Shown here: positions 43,901 to 64,000 of the stretch, one piece after another
Numbering within the stretch: the stretch's first letter is position 1
Layout of the letters: every line of letters begins with the position of its first letter
NCBI GenBank assembly: GCA_009760855.2
Contig: WPIO01000001.1
Location: 14,661,501-14,725,500, forward strand
Reading direction: 5' to 3'
Length of the DNA: 64,000 nucleotides
Origin: Cristatella mucedo
Taxonomy: Eukaryota; Bryozoa; Phylactolaemata; Cristatellidae
Notes under the pieces: generated by a model
What the model saw: only the letters and a program-made list of their open reading frames with translations
Database searches by the model: none
What the model was told of the DNA's origin: nothing
Made by a program: the position numbers and the translations under genes

Positions 43901-46251
43901 CAACCAGCAGCATGCTGCTCCACAAAAATCATGTTCGAAGCAAACTGGAAATTTAGCAAGAAAAGAAAAGAGTCAGCGACATGCAGAACCCAGTAACCCG
44001 ATCGCTGCCAGGTACCGTGCATCAAGTCTTTGTAGAGGTAGACAGACTTTGCAAAACTGCCATACGCGGTATTCTGGATGCTATTATCCTGTGGCTGTGC
44101 CTAACTGACCCAGTGCTTGGATGCGATAAATCTGTCAATATTGCCTGTTGAAATGGGGCAGTTTGTACTATGCTTGTTTTCGCGTCTGACGACAGGGTCC
44201 AACTCCTAAAAGCACATAGACATATCCTTGCTTTTGTCAAAAGAAAGCATGATGAAAGCCAGAATGACTTTCCTTCTGCTGTACAAGCCATAATGTAGGC
44301 TTAGCTTGCTGCAACTCGGCCAGTCTTTGCTTGTTGCAGCAGAGCACGTGTCACCTTGTGCTGTTTGCAGTTATAAATAGACTCGTTAGGGGCAAGTGAT
44401 AATGCACTTGCTCTGGCTTCTGTATTTTGTTTCGTTATATTATTATTTGGCTTTGACTGCTGCACGAGCCAGTTGCACCTAAGTGGCAGCCAGCAGTTTT
44501 ACTGTGTTGTGTTGTATTGCTTTATTGTATATCGCATAGTATCGGTTTGTTTTAGCTGACGAACAAATCGTCAGGGTCACAAAGTAGTTCCTCCACGAGG
44601 GATCCACAAAAATGGGTAAAGGGAGTCCAAAAGACAAGGCCAAACTCGGTGCGTCGACAGTAGCTGTGAAAGTAGCCATGGTACACGGCAGGCCCATTGC
44701 TCATTCTTCCATTGCTGTCAAGCCTCAATTTGTCACAAGAGAGTTTAAATAAAAACACCTATTTAGGACAGCATTTAGTGGGTCCCTGTGATTCATCCTT
44801 CATATACTTACACGTGCTGACCCTGTGATTGTCACCCCTAACCATCTTATTCATGTTGTTTATCAAGCATGATATTACTCTCCATTCAATTGCGTTTCCC
44901 TTTGCAGCACATATAAAGTGCCTAGAGAGCGATTGAGTTCTCTGAGGGCGCTTTATCAAGTGCATTATTATTATTATAATAAATATGCCAGTCTATAATC
45001 CGAGATCTTAGTGCTGAGCTGATTCACATTTTATTTCAAAAGCAGAACCAGCCGTTGCTGTTTTCTAGTACATTTTCTTTACTTGCCTGATGCTATAATT
45101 TGCCCCTTTTACTGTCCACTCTACATCGGCTCTAAGACGACGTGGCTTGAAGAGACGAGTGGTCATAATTACTGTGTGCGGGTGCATAACAATTTCAATT
45201 TTTGCTTTTACAGCTAAGGAGACTCATAGGGTGCTATTTTACCCTTATGATACCCGGATGGTAACATACGTTTGGTAATACGTGATTATGAGATCGCTGA
45301 AATGTATGAGACGTCCATTTGAATAATACGAAGCACCAAATATAGAATATCGCTGCCTCGTGCACTTCAATGCTGTATTGAATAGTGAGCACAGGAACTC
45401 TTGATCTTGAGCTGCAAACACCAAGGCTGGCTAATCTCGTTGGTGGCTTTGCTGTCGCAGCGACTGTCAGAACTCAGTATGTTCCTGGCGAAGGGCTTCG
45501 TCTGTGTTGATGAGATCACAGGACTAATGGAAAGTCACGTGACTAGAAGAGAGGGTCCCACCTTAGGACATTGATTGTATCAGACTGCATGTGAAGAGCT
45601 GTTAGTGAGCTGTCACTGAAGAGCCTACTGCCACCACCTTTTCCCGGCCTGTAGTTGGCCACATTAACTAGTCGGTAGCAATTCCTATAGTCAAATTGTT
45701 ATGAGGTAAAATTTCTTATCTTAGCCGTGCATTTGTATGTTAAACTGACTTACCAAATTCACTTGTCCATTTCTGTCTTTTGCATGCTCCTGTTCGGACT
45801 CCATTGTTTTGATTGCACAGAACAGTACTTAAGAGGCTAATTTCCTGCCCAGGATTTGGGCCTTGAATAAGTGCATTATAATAAATAGCCATATGTATTG
45901 TAGGTGCCACCATGGGCAGCATGCCCTTTATGTGACGTGTCTTCGGTGGACCTACTTAATTTGGCTGGGTGGCTAACTTACTGAGCAGGAAATCCTTGGG
46001 ATGTGACTAATTGTGTTACTTGCATTAGTGCATTGGACTCAGACTATCCCTACTTTTTGTTTTCCAGACCACCGAGGTTAAAAAATATAGACCGAAGTAC
46101 AGCACAGCACATGGCTGTGACGATTGGTGATGTGACGGTCATTATTACGGATTACAAGCCACTTTCTGATGAGGTACCCGAAGATTGCACTGACCTCAGC
46201 ATTGTATCTAGTGGCAACGACTCTTGTGATACTGGCACCAAAAGCATCTAG
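40895..46251 (+). CDS. RYBP: RYBP/YAF2 family Polycomb protein (complete, four coding exons)
   Basis: Coding exons 40895-40920, 43481-43603, 43889-44011 and 46068-46251 join in frame (phase 2 at every junction) to give 151 residues plus TAG. RYBP/YAF2 proteins are subunits of variant PRC1; the zinc finger binds ubiquitin/H2AK119ub and the C-terminal segment binds the RING1 RAWUL domain. Exon 2 encodes an NZF/RanBP2-type finger (WDCSVC, ten residues, CQMC) with all four Cys, then RKGTSTR. Exon 3 begins KPRIN. Exon 4 carries [13 protein letters not shown] and the beta-hairpin [14 protein letters not shown] that contacts RING1. Intron positions match those I recall for vertebrate RYBP. The protein is shorter than vertebrate RYBP because the basic linker and Ser-rich tail are reduced. 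RYBP and YAF2 cannot be told apart; one pre-duplication homologue is likely in an invertebrate. Confidence 0.92.
41361..41420 (+). repeat. Two-copy 30-bp tandem repeat with donor-like sites
   Basis: Two copies of a 30-bp unit (ctcggcttctg...gcgccgcg) each contain CCG|GTAAGC, a good 5' splice-site match, in the CpG-rich start of RYBP intron 1. Confidence 0.7.
41464..41503 (+). repeat. GGT/GGGT run (G-quadruplex-capable)
   Basis: A G-rich run with successive GGTGGTGG and GGGTGGGTGGGTGG units lies in the island downstream of RYBP exon 1. It satisfies a simple G4 pattern. Confidence 0.6.
42890..43375 (+). mobile_element. L2-like LINE 3' end with internal duplications
   Basis: The C-terminal 'cctggaactcactcccgact' region, then UTR, hairpin and ATT tail. 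'gacagcatttagtgggtacc' plus about 30 bp is duplicated, as is 'cactcccgact'. It lies in RYBP intron 1. Confidence 0.75.
43481..43603 (+). CDS. RYBP: RYBP exon 2 (NZF zinc finger)
   Basis: The acceptor is ctgtcctaCAG and the donor CAG|GTCAGT; 123 nt. It carries [18 protein letters not shown] and the rest of the finger to RKGTSTR. Trp plus the four zinc-binding Cys (C-x2-C-x10-C-x2-C) are intact. Confidence 0.93.
43889..44011 (+). CDS. RYBP: RYBP exon 3 (basic linker)
   Basis: The acceptor is tatccttCAG and the donor CCAG|GTACCG; 123 nt, phase 2 to 2. It starts by completing Arg and then KPRIN, the family signature. The remainder is a Lys/Gln/Ser-rich linker ending NPIAA. Exon 4 then supplies R-PPRLKN. 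Confidence 0.88.
44745..44984 (+). mobile_element. L2-like LINE 3' end
   Basis: 'acacctatttaggacagcat' through hairpin and (ATT)n; RYBP intron 3. Confidence 0.8.
44985..46067. other. RYBP intron 3 remainder
   Basis: No recognised repeat or exon. Confidence 0.4.
46068..46251 (+). CDS. RYBP: RYBP exon 4 (RING1-binding C terminus, stop)
   Basis: The acceptor is tttgttttcCAG. It encodes [20 protein letters not shown] and [12 protein letters not shown], the conserved C-terminal hairpin, then an acidic/Ser tail (CDTGTKSI) and TAG at 46249-46251. Confidence 0.93.
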
Positions 46252-46690
46252 ATGTCATCAGGGATCTACTAGTCTTATGCTGGATGTATGCCGGAAAAGA
46301 ACAGTAGCATATTCGTTCATGGTCGAAACTTGCATATTTGCTCAATAGTGCAGATGGGCTAGCTGACCTGCCTGCATCAAGTGGTACTTGTCACGTTTTT
46401 GCCAAGATACACGTATGCTTCTCCAAAGGAGAGGCTTTTGTTGGTGCAAGCAAATGGCAGATTGCCATAACTGCAGCGTATCTGCTGTCACATTATTTAC
46501 TGCTAAGTGGTGCTAGGCATCACTCGTCTGGAGTGATCGTCTGTGGCTCAAATTGATTTCATTCAGCAGCCATGCGACTACAGTCACGATCAGAATAGCA
46601 GTCATGGAAGGGAATATACTTGCCGTAAGGTCTGGTCCATTTTAATGAAATAAATCTTGTTTATTAACTGCATCAGCATACAATAAATTT
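46252..46690 (+). terminator. RYBP: RYBP 3' UTR with poly(A) signals
   Basis: Two AATAAA hexamers follow the stop, at 46649-46654 and 46682-46687, in AT-rich sequence about 400-435 nt downstream. Either could define the transcript end. Confidence 0.6.
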
Positions 46691-47370
46691 TTGATTTAGA
46701 CAGAATCTGGATTAACCTTATAGTTAACTATTGATTGCTCAGATCAAAGAGCTTGGTACTAAAGTAGCAATAATTCGCATGTTGAGTGCTATAATGTATC
46801 TTTTGCTGAAACCCATAGCATTATCATATGCATTAGATATCCACGTTTGCTTCAGTAGTATTTACATTTTACGGACAGGATGTCTCGTGGCCAGGCTATC
46901 TTTTATTGCTTTTGGTTGTAGCTATCTTTTTTTGCTGGACATGATTTGACCCGGTTTTGTGGCATTCAACCTCAGTTTTGGAACACTCTCCTGACCGATG
47001 TTTCCTCAGGGCCAAGTGAAGGAGTGTGTGTTCACTGATTTTCTTTTGGAGCCTCGACAGGATTCGATGCAAAATATTGGGAGAGCACACTTTCATGCAC
47101 AGACACATTGCTTCCTCGGACTGGCTTATGACCGGGATTAAAGAGGTATGGAATGCTGAGGAAATAGTTCGGAATACATAAACAATTGGGATACCATACA
47201 ATGTGATGTGGACTTCCAATTGGTATTCTAACGAAGCAAGTAGAAGCACTCGGGTTGCAAATTCACACACCTGCGATATCTGACCATGCAAAGTTTTTCC
47301 CCAAATGATGGTGTTTTCAAATAGGTTTGGCGAAATAGAGCATTATTTCCAAGAGAGAATGCATTTTTAC
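46691..47370. other. Convergent spacer RYBP/MGLL
   Basis: The minus-strand open stretch 46896-47291 has no motif or splice support. Nothing else seen. Confidence 0.4.
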
Positions 47371-47374
47371 ATTA

Positions 47375-48235
47375 TAATAATAAAACATTAAAACAAATCA
47401 CTTTCTAGGCACTTTGTAAATGCTGAAAGGAAGCGTGTCAATTGGTTAGTCACAAATGTGCAGTTTCAGAACCCAGTCACAGAGAACAATGCACTCTGAT
47501 GAAGGAGCAACGGCTGTGAAAAACAGGTAGGTTTTTAGCATCTTTTTGAATGTCGTCAAATTAGGAGATGACACTGTGCCAGTCGATAGTGATATCTAAG
47601 CTTTAGGAGCGAAACTTCTGAATGTAGGGCTGCAAGAGATTTGAAGGTGGTAAAGGGCTCAACTAAACGAGCCAGTAGAGCTTTGGTATGGTGAGCCGTG
47701 ATGGCACACTAGGTAAGGCGGTTGCTTTCACGACCTCGGTCGCGAGGTCGTGGGTTCGATTCCTACGGTGGGCGATTCTATATCACCACTGCAAGCGGTG
47801 GTGATAGCCGTAAAGGCTCTACTGTCGCTATACAAAAAGAGGCTGCTTAATAAGCTAGGATTTATTATTTATTTATTTATGTGAGTCACAGAATGTTTAA
47901 AGTCAATAGGCTGCCTGACGGGGAGCCACTACGGATCGACAAAAAATGGTAGTGTGACAAATGGTACTATGTTCGCGGCAGACAAGCCTAGCTGCTTAGC
48001 TCTGCACCTATTGCAAGCGTCTTAATGCATAGGCGGGAAGACGTACAAGTAGTGAGTTACAGATATCTAGTCGGGTGTCATGAATAGATAGACCAGCTTG
48101 ACTATGGTGTCCTTATTTTTGCAACCTCAAATATTTGCCATGTATTCAGTCATGTTCATGAAACTAATGTGCTCATCTAGTGAAATATTTTTTGAATTTT
48201 GGAGAAGTCGTCTTCCTCAGAGCTTTATTGGACAC
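47375..48235 (-). mobile_element. L2-like LINE copy split by a SINE
   Basis: The tail and 3' UTR at 47375-47690 continue after the SINE at 47881 with the C-terminal region ('gacaagcctagctgcttagc', 'cttcgaca'-type RT C-term remnants) to about 48235. Pseudogene. Confidence 0.7.
47695..47880 (+). mobile_element. SINE-A copy inside a LINE
   Basis: A box TGGCACACTAG, B box GGTTCGATTCC, the 'gccactgcaagcggtggtgat' hairpin and a (TTTA)n-like end. It has the same orientation as 11941 and 32918. Confidence 0.85.
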
Positions 48236-48239
48236 ATCT

Positions 48240-49622
48240 GTTTGATTTCCGGGACAGCCACATGGGTACAGATTTTGAAGGCAAACCACGGCTATACTTA
48301 TTAGCCATTCCTAAAATCGGTGTTGCAATGAAAGTTATTATAATGGCCGAGCAACCAACATTTAAAGAAGGCTATTCCGTGAGAGCCCAGTACACACATG
48401 CATAAAAATGTCAAACACTAGATTAATCAGTTGTAAGGTTTTCTGTGCACTATCTACCTGTCCCACCCTTATAAGCTGCAGAAGCTTACTACTTTGCAGC
48501 AGAAGTAATGATTTCTTCTTCGGTCGCATTCCCTGCAATATGTTTGAAGAATCACTTGTCTTTCCGGAAAGGGTGTATACATAGTTGGCTTATTATTATA
48601 GCTTACATAGACGGGAGTGAAGAAAAAACTATCGTTATATCACTATATCACATACAGTAGCATTATCAAGCTATAGTATTGTGTGGAATAAGGATTTCAG
48701 GAAGCAGGATTTCAACAAAGACGGAGATATTTGAAACAGATATGCCGCACTGCTATTCGCCAGATATATGCCACACTGGATGCTACTTAAACAGGACAGC
48801 TGTCTTTACAATGTCCATGTGGTAGCAGTCATATTGGTGCTACAGAGTTACTGCTGCTCGAACGAAGCCAAAGGCTACACACAGAGTAAGTTTCTCATAA
48901 TTATGTTTGCAATCAGCCAAGGCTCCGCAAATACATATGCTGTCTGCCAAATCGTCAGTATTGCTACTGCCGAATGAATAAAAAAGAGATGCAGAAAAAT
49001 GTCAAAATACATGTACGTATATACCATAGCCACTTACAGCAGTCGTTTTTTTTACTGCCACAAGAATCACACGAATGTCACAAACAATTTTAAAGTTGAC
49101 TTTAAAGCATGGAATGAAGGTATGATTAGGAATAATGTAAGGTGTACACAAATTACCATTATAAGAAGCCAAAAATAAGGTGGAGCTGTGAAAGGATTTA
49201 GAGACTCTGAAAAGTGTGCGTTAGGCAACATATAGAGCCGTTTCCGAATAGCCAACAGGAAGCTGCTGACTGGACAGTAGTATGCCAAGGACTATTCAGG
49301 TTGAAGGAACAGCATCCAGCATCAGTACCAAGCCATGTTAACAATTTCACACAGTTATCTTCAATGCATTTACAGATAGTCGACTCCAGTAGCAGACTGA
49401 TAATTCCTCACACGTCAGATGGGTACACCCCGTCTGTGAACAAACCAGAGACCAGAATCTGCACACACTTTTTGTGAGTGCACCGAGGCACGGCATTCTG
49501 TAAGGAAACACACAGATGACTTTCACAAGCATTCCTCGAAGCCCGAGTCAGTCACATGTAGGCAAAGGCTGACTCTCGGGCAGCAGCTGCAGCTGGATGG
49601 CGTGCAGCTCGGTCGTGTTAAC
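48240..49622. other. Spacer / MGLL 3' UTR side
   Basis: No gene motif or repeat family recognised. Confidence 0.35.
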
Positions 49623-60795
<11,173 letters not shown>

Positions 60796-60826
60796 CTGCA
60801 ATAAAAATGAACCAACTCTGCTTGTC

Positions 60827-60917
60827 CACCATGCTTCCTTTGCAGCATATGAAAAGTGCCTAGATAGAGATTAAGTTCTCTGAGGGCGATATACAAATGT
60901 ATTACTACTATTATTAG
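60827..60917 (+). mobile_element. LINE 3' tail
   Basis: 'cttcctttgcagcatatgaa', hairpin, ATT/ACT tail, 32 bp upstream (on the minus strand) of an MGLL exon. Confidence 0.7.
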
Positions 60918-62035
60918 TAGTGGTCACTTAGCTGCTGGCACTGCTTCCGGAGAGAATGTCTATTTGCCCCATCGGGTCTGTACCAGCAAGGGATATTAGC
61001 ACACTGCTAGCAAAGACGGCACTGGTTATTGCTAATTCGTCCAGTCACAGTAGTCAACTCACGTGCAGGTGGATACATAACTCTAGGTGTGTATGCAGGT
61101 GTGTGTATGTGCAACCATGTGCCATCGGTTGCTGCTGTCACACGAGAGTACCATACGTAGAGCGGCACATGCTCTACTGCCCCAGCTTAAACGCGGCTTC
61201 GAAAAGATGTTTTTTTACCTCGCTATATGATCTAACATGATGGGTTAGCATTGGTGTACCTATTAATACTAGGGGTAATACAGGCGAATCGTCAGTTCTC
61301 TACCAGCACCAAATATATTAACTCATACATCCCTTGGCCGAAGTGGTACAACCCCTGGCCACAATGGTACAGCCTGAATGCCCTACTTGTTATATGGTTG
61401 CCTCTACCTGCACCCGATCCAACGAGTAGTCAACCTTTAGTCAGCCCATGTGGTTTCACATAGACCACACTAGCAGGCAGGACTCCCATGCCACAGTTAC
61501 CCTCATCAAAAGTATTAATCCCCCATCGCCAAAGTTGAAGCCATCCATGCATCCACTGCATCTATCTTCTACCCTGGGCACCAGTTGTGCTAATAGCTGT
61601 ACCAAATTGCTTCTTTTGCTGATGACTTCCACCTGATTTCCTATAAGGGACAGGTTTTCTCAACCCAGCATAGCTCTCTTTTCAACGACAATAATGTTTA
61701 CTCCTGCCACCCCCTATTCCACACAATATGTCCACTTCTCATGCAACTGTACTGGTTTCTGCTGCCACCACTTTGCATGAGCATTGCTTAGAAACTGCCA
61801 CCTTCTAGCATAGAACTATAAATATTTCTTGATGAGACCAAAGTAACACACGAAGCCCATTGTAATTTCAGATGAAACTCGTACAGAGACGGTTCTGGAC
61901 TACAGGAAATTGTCGGGGAGCATAGGCAAGCAAACCAAAAGCACACCTATTGGTCAGGAGGAATGCATCTTTCGGATACATAAGTTCATCTGGTTCATCA
62001 ATACTGCACACTTGTCTATGATCAGGCTAGCTGCC
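60918..62035. other. Spacer or MGLL intron, nothing recognised
   Basis: The 5' MGLL exon(s) with the GHSM nucleophile motif were sought here without success. Confidence 0.35.
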
Positions 62036-62313
62036 ACAGGCTGGTGTAAAGCTTGCACTTTCTACCAGCATTTGTGACATCCTGTCTTGACTTCTTAACT
62101 CACTGCTTGCTGGCCTACCGGCATGTGCAATCAGGGGCTAATAGCTGGTGCAAAACTCCACAGCTAGGCTTGACTGTCGTGAGCGTCACAGTTGCCACAT
62201 CACACCACTTCTCGCCGACCTGCACTGGCTCCCAGTCAAGCAACGCATCGACTTCAAGGTTTTGTCACTTTTAGGTCACTTCATTCTTTGGCTCCAGCCA
62301 ATCTCTCAGATCT
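62036..62313 (+). pseudogene. Older LINE copy, left part
   Basis: C-terminal pol region (LDFL...SLLAYR, then decayed 'cacttctcgccgacctgcac') up to AGATCT, where a younger copy is inserted. It resumes at 63329. Confidence 0.8.
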
Positions 62314-63328
62314 GATGACATCCGCACATGGATAGCAGCAAATTTTCTAAAACTAAGCGATGATAAAACTAACTTACTAGTTATGGGCAAACCCAGTGTG
62401 ATTCAGAAATTGGAAAGGCTGATGCTCAAAATTGGCACTGCCAGCATATCTCCTGTTGAATCAGCTCGAAATCTAGGTGTCATGCTCCAAAGTGACCTCT
62501 CGTTAGACGACCACATCAGCTCCACAGTCAAATCTGCCTACTTTCAGCTACATAACATTGCTAAAATTCGGGCTTGTTTAGATAAAGATACCATGTCTGA
62601 GTTGGTCCATGCATTTGTGACATCCCGTCTCGACTTCTGCAACTCACTGCTTACTGGCCTGCCGACATGTGCGATCAGGCGATTGCAGCTGGTGCAAAAC
62701 TCTGCAGCTAGGCTTGTCTGTCGTGAGCGTCGCGGTTGCCACACCACACCACTTCTCGCTGACCTGCACTGGCTACCAGTCAAGCAACGGATCGACTTCA
62801 AGGTTTTATTGCTCACTTTTAGGTCACTTCATTCTGTGGCTCTAGCCCATCTCTCAGATCTGCTCCCCCACCAGGCCAAGCATGGTACCACCCGCTTTTC
62901 GAAATCCAACAGTTTACCAATACCTCGTACAAACCTCAAATCCTTTGGAGACCGTGCATTTAGTTCATATGCTCCCAAAGCCTGGAACTCCCTCCCGACT
63001 TGCGTCAGAACATTCCCTGACTTGACCAAATTTAAAAAGAACTTAAAAACACACCTATTTAGATTCAGAACAGCATTTAGTGGGTCACTGTGATTCGTCC
63101 TTGATGTGCTTATGCGTGCTGACACTGTGCATGCTGCAAATAACCACATTTGCATGCTGACCCTGTGCATGTCACCCCTAACCATGTTATTCATTTTGTT
63201 TGTTTATCGAGCATGATATTACTCACCATTCAATTGCATTTCCCTTTGCAGCAAATGCAAAGCGCCTAGAGAAAGATTGAGTTCACTGAGGGCGCTTTAT
63301 CAAGTGCATTATCATTATTATTGTTATT
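62314..63328 (+). mobile_element. Young L2-like LINE insertion (5'-truncated)
   Basis: One open frame from about 62314 through 63093 encodes the end of the LINE polyprotein: DDIRTWIAANFLKLSDDKTN, NLGVMLQSDLSLDDHISS, LDKDTMSELVHAF, FCNSLLTGLPTCAIRRLQLV, NSAARLVCRERR, LHWLPVKQRIDFKVLLL, PKAWNSLPTCVRTFPDL, ending TAFSGSL. The UTR, hairpin and ATT tail follow. The lack of stops over about 260 codons and the flanking AGATCT duplication show a recent insertion. RT motifs A-C and the endonuclease are absent. Confidence 0.88.
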
Positions 63329-63805
63329 AGATCTACTCCCCCACCAGGCCAAGCATCGTACCACCCGCTTTTCGGAATCCAACAGTTTACCAATACCTCG
63401 TACAAATCTCAAATCCTATGGAGACCGTGCATTTAGTTCGTATGCTCCCAAAGCCTGTAACTCACTATCGACTTGCGTCAGAACATCCCCTGACTTGACC
63501 ACATTTAAAAAGAACCTAAAAACACACCTATTTAGGACAGCATTTAGTGGGTCCCTGTGATTTGTCCTTGATGTGCTTATGCGTGCTGACACTGTGCATG
63601 CTGCCACTAACCACACTTGCATGCTGACCTGCATGGCACATCCTGACATGCATGTCACCCCTAACCACGTTATTCATGTTGTTTATCAAGCATGATATTA
63701 CTCACCATTTAATCATGGTTCCCTTTGCAGCAAATGTAAAGCGCCTAGAGAGAGATTAAGTTCTCTGAGGGCGCTTCATCAAGTGCATTATTATTATTAT
63801 TATTA
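63329..63805 (+). pseudogene. Older LINE copy, right part
   Basis: It continues the left part at LLPHQAKHRTTRFSES through SYAPKACNSL to TAFSGSL, then 3' UTR, hairpin and (ATT)n. Together with 62036-62313 it makes one copy. Confidence 0.85.
63739..63776 (+). promoter_or_regulatory. LINE 3' hairpin (RT recognition structure, inferred)
   Basis: AAGCGCC (63739-63745) pairs with GGCGCTT (63770-63776), and inner AGAGA pairs with TCTCT (63762-63766). The same hairpin recurs at every LINE 3' end in the window and, with covarying changes, in SINE-B. Confidence 0.65.
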
Positions 63806-64000
63806 AAATTTGACGGTGTACATGGCCTGCACTCGTCGGCAGCATTTCCCGATGCAGATTGAGAAACTTCTTAGGCCAACTGGTCTGAAGTAAAAGCTTG
63901 CTTGGATGCAGTCAGTATTCCACAAGCAAAAGTTTTTGCCGAAAACTTTTAGCCCTTCTTGCAAACTTACAGCCACTGTCCTGATGAAAAAATTCGTCTG

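Overview
The window is nuclear DNA of an animal, probably a marine invertebrate (my inference). Genes are split by long introns with GT-AG borders, and CpG-rich islands sit at the 5' ends of genes. The spacer is crowded with an L2/CR1-like LINE, two tRNA-derived SINE families, hAT-like DNA elements, a decayed Ty3/gypsy copy and long microsatellites. There are no prokaryotic operons, CRISPR arrays or free-standing tRNA/rRNA genes. The species cannot be fixed from the sequence alone.

I can support four host genes, each rebuilt by joining exons whose splice phases agree. (1) An MPHOSPH9-like centriolar coiled-coil gene on the minus strand has its first coding exon at about 18.0 kb, a 1.1-kb exon at 14.6-13.5 kb, further exons at 6.7-6.4 and 5.2-5.0 kb, and a probable small exon at 0.15 kb; it runs off the left edge. 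(2) A hydroxylysine kinase gene (HYKK) lies on the minus strand from 38.4 to 26.1 kb; one short exon was not found. (3) A RYBP/YAF2 gene lies on the plus strand from 40.9 to 46.3 kb, complete in four coding exons (151 residues). (4) A monoacylglycerol-lipase-like gene (MGLL) lies on the minus strand from about 60.8 to 49.6 kb. It has its catalytic Asp and His exons and its stop codon; the nucleophile-Ser exon and the 5' end lie beyond or are unrecognised, and one internal exon was not found. HYKK and RYBP are head to head across a CpG-rich region (38.8-41.8 kb). RYBP and MGLL converge.

The rest is intron and spacer. The commonest repeat is the LINE, present as 5'-truncated copies in both orientations. 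Its 3' end is a hairpin followed by (ATT)n. One SINE family carries the same 3' hairpin, which points to a LINE/SINE partnership. Nested insertions give a relative chronology: LINE into LINE at 62.3-63.3 kb, SINE into LINE at 47.7 kb, LINE and SINE inside hAT-like elements at 8.3-9.6 and 33.1-33.9 kb, and a LINE tail inside gypsy at 35.05 kb.

I see no novel defence, biosynthetic or signalling system. The four genes belong to unrelated processes: cilium assembly, lysine catabolism, Polycomb silencing and lipid signalling. The most interesting material is the repeat biology and the divergent promoter.
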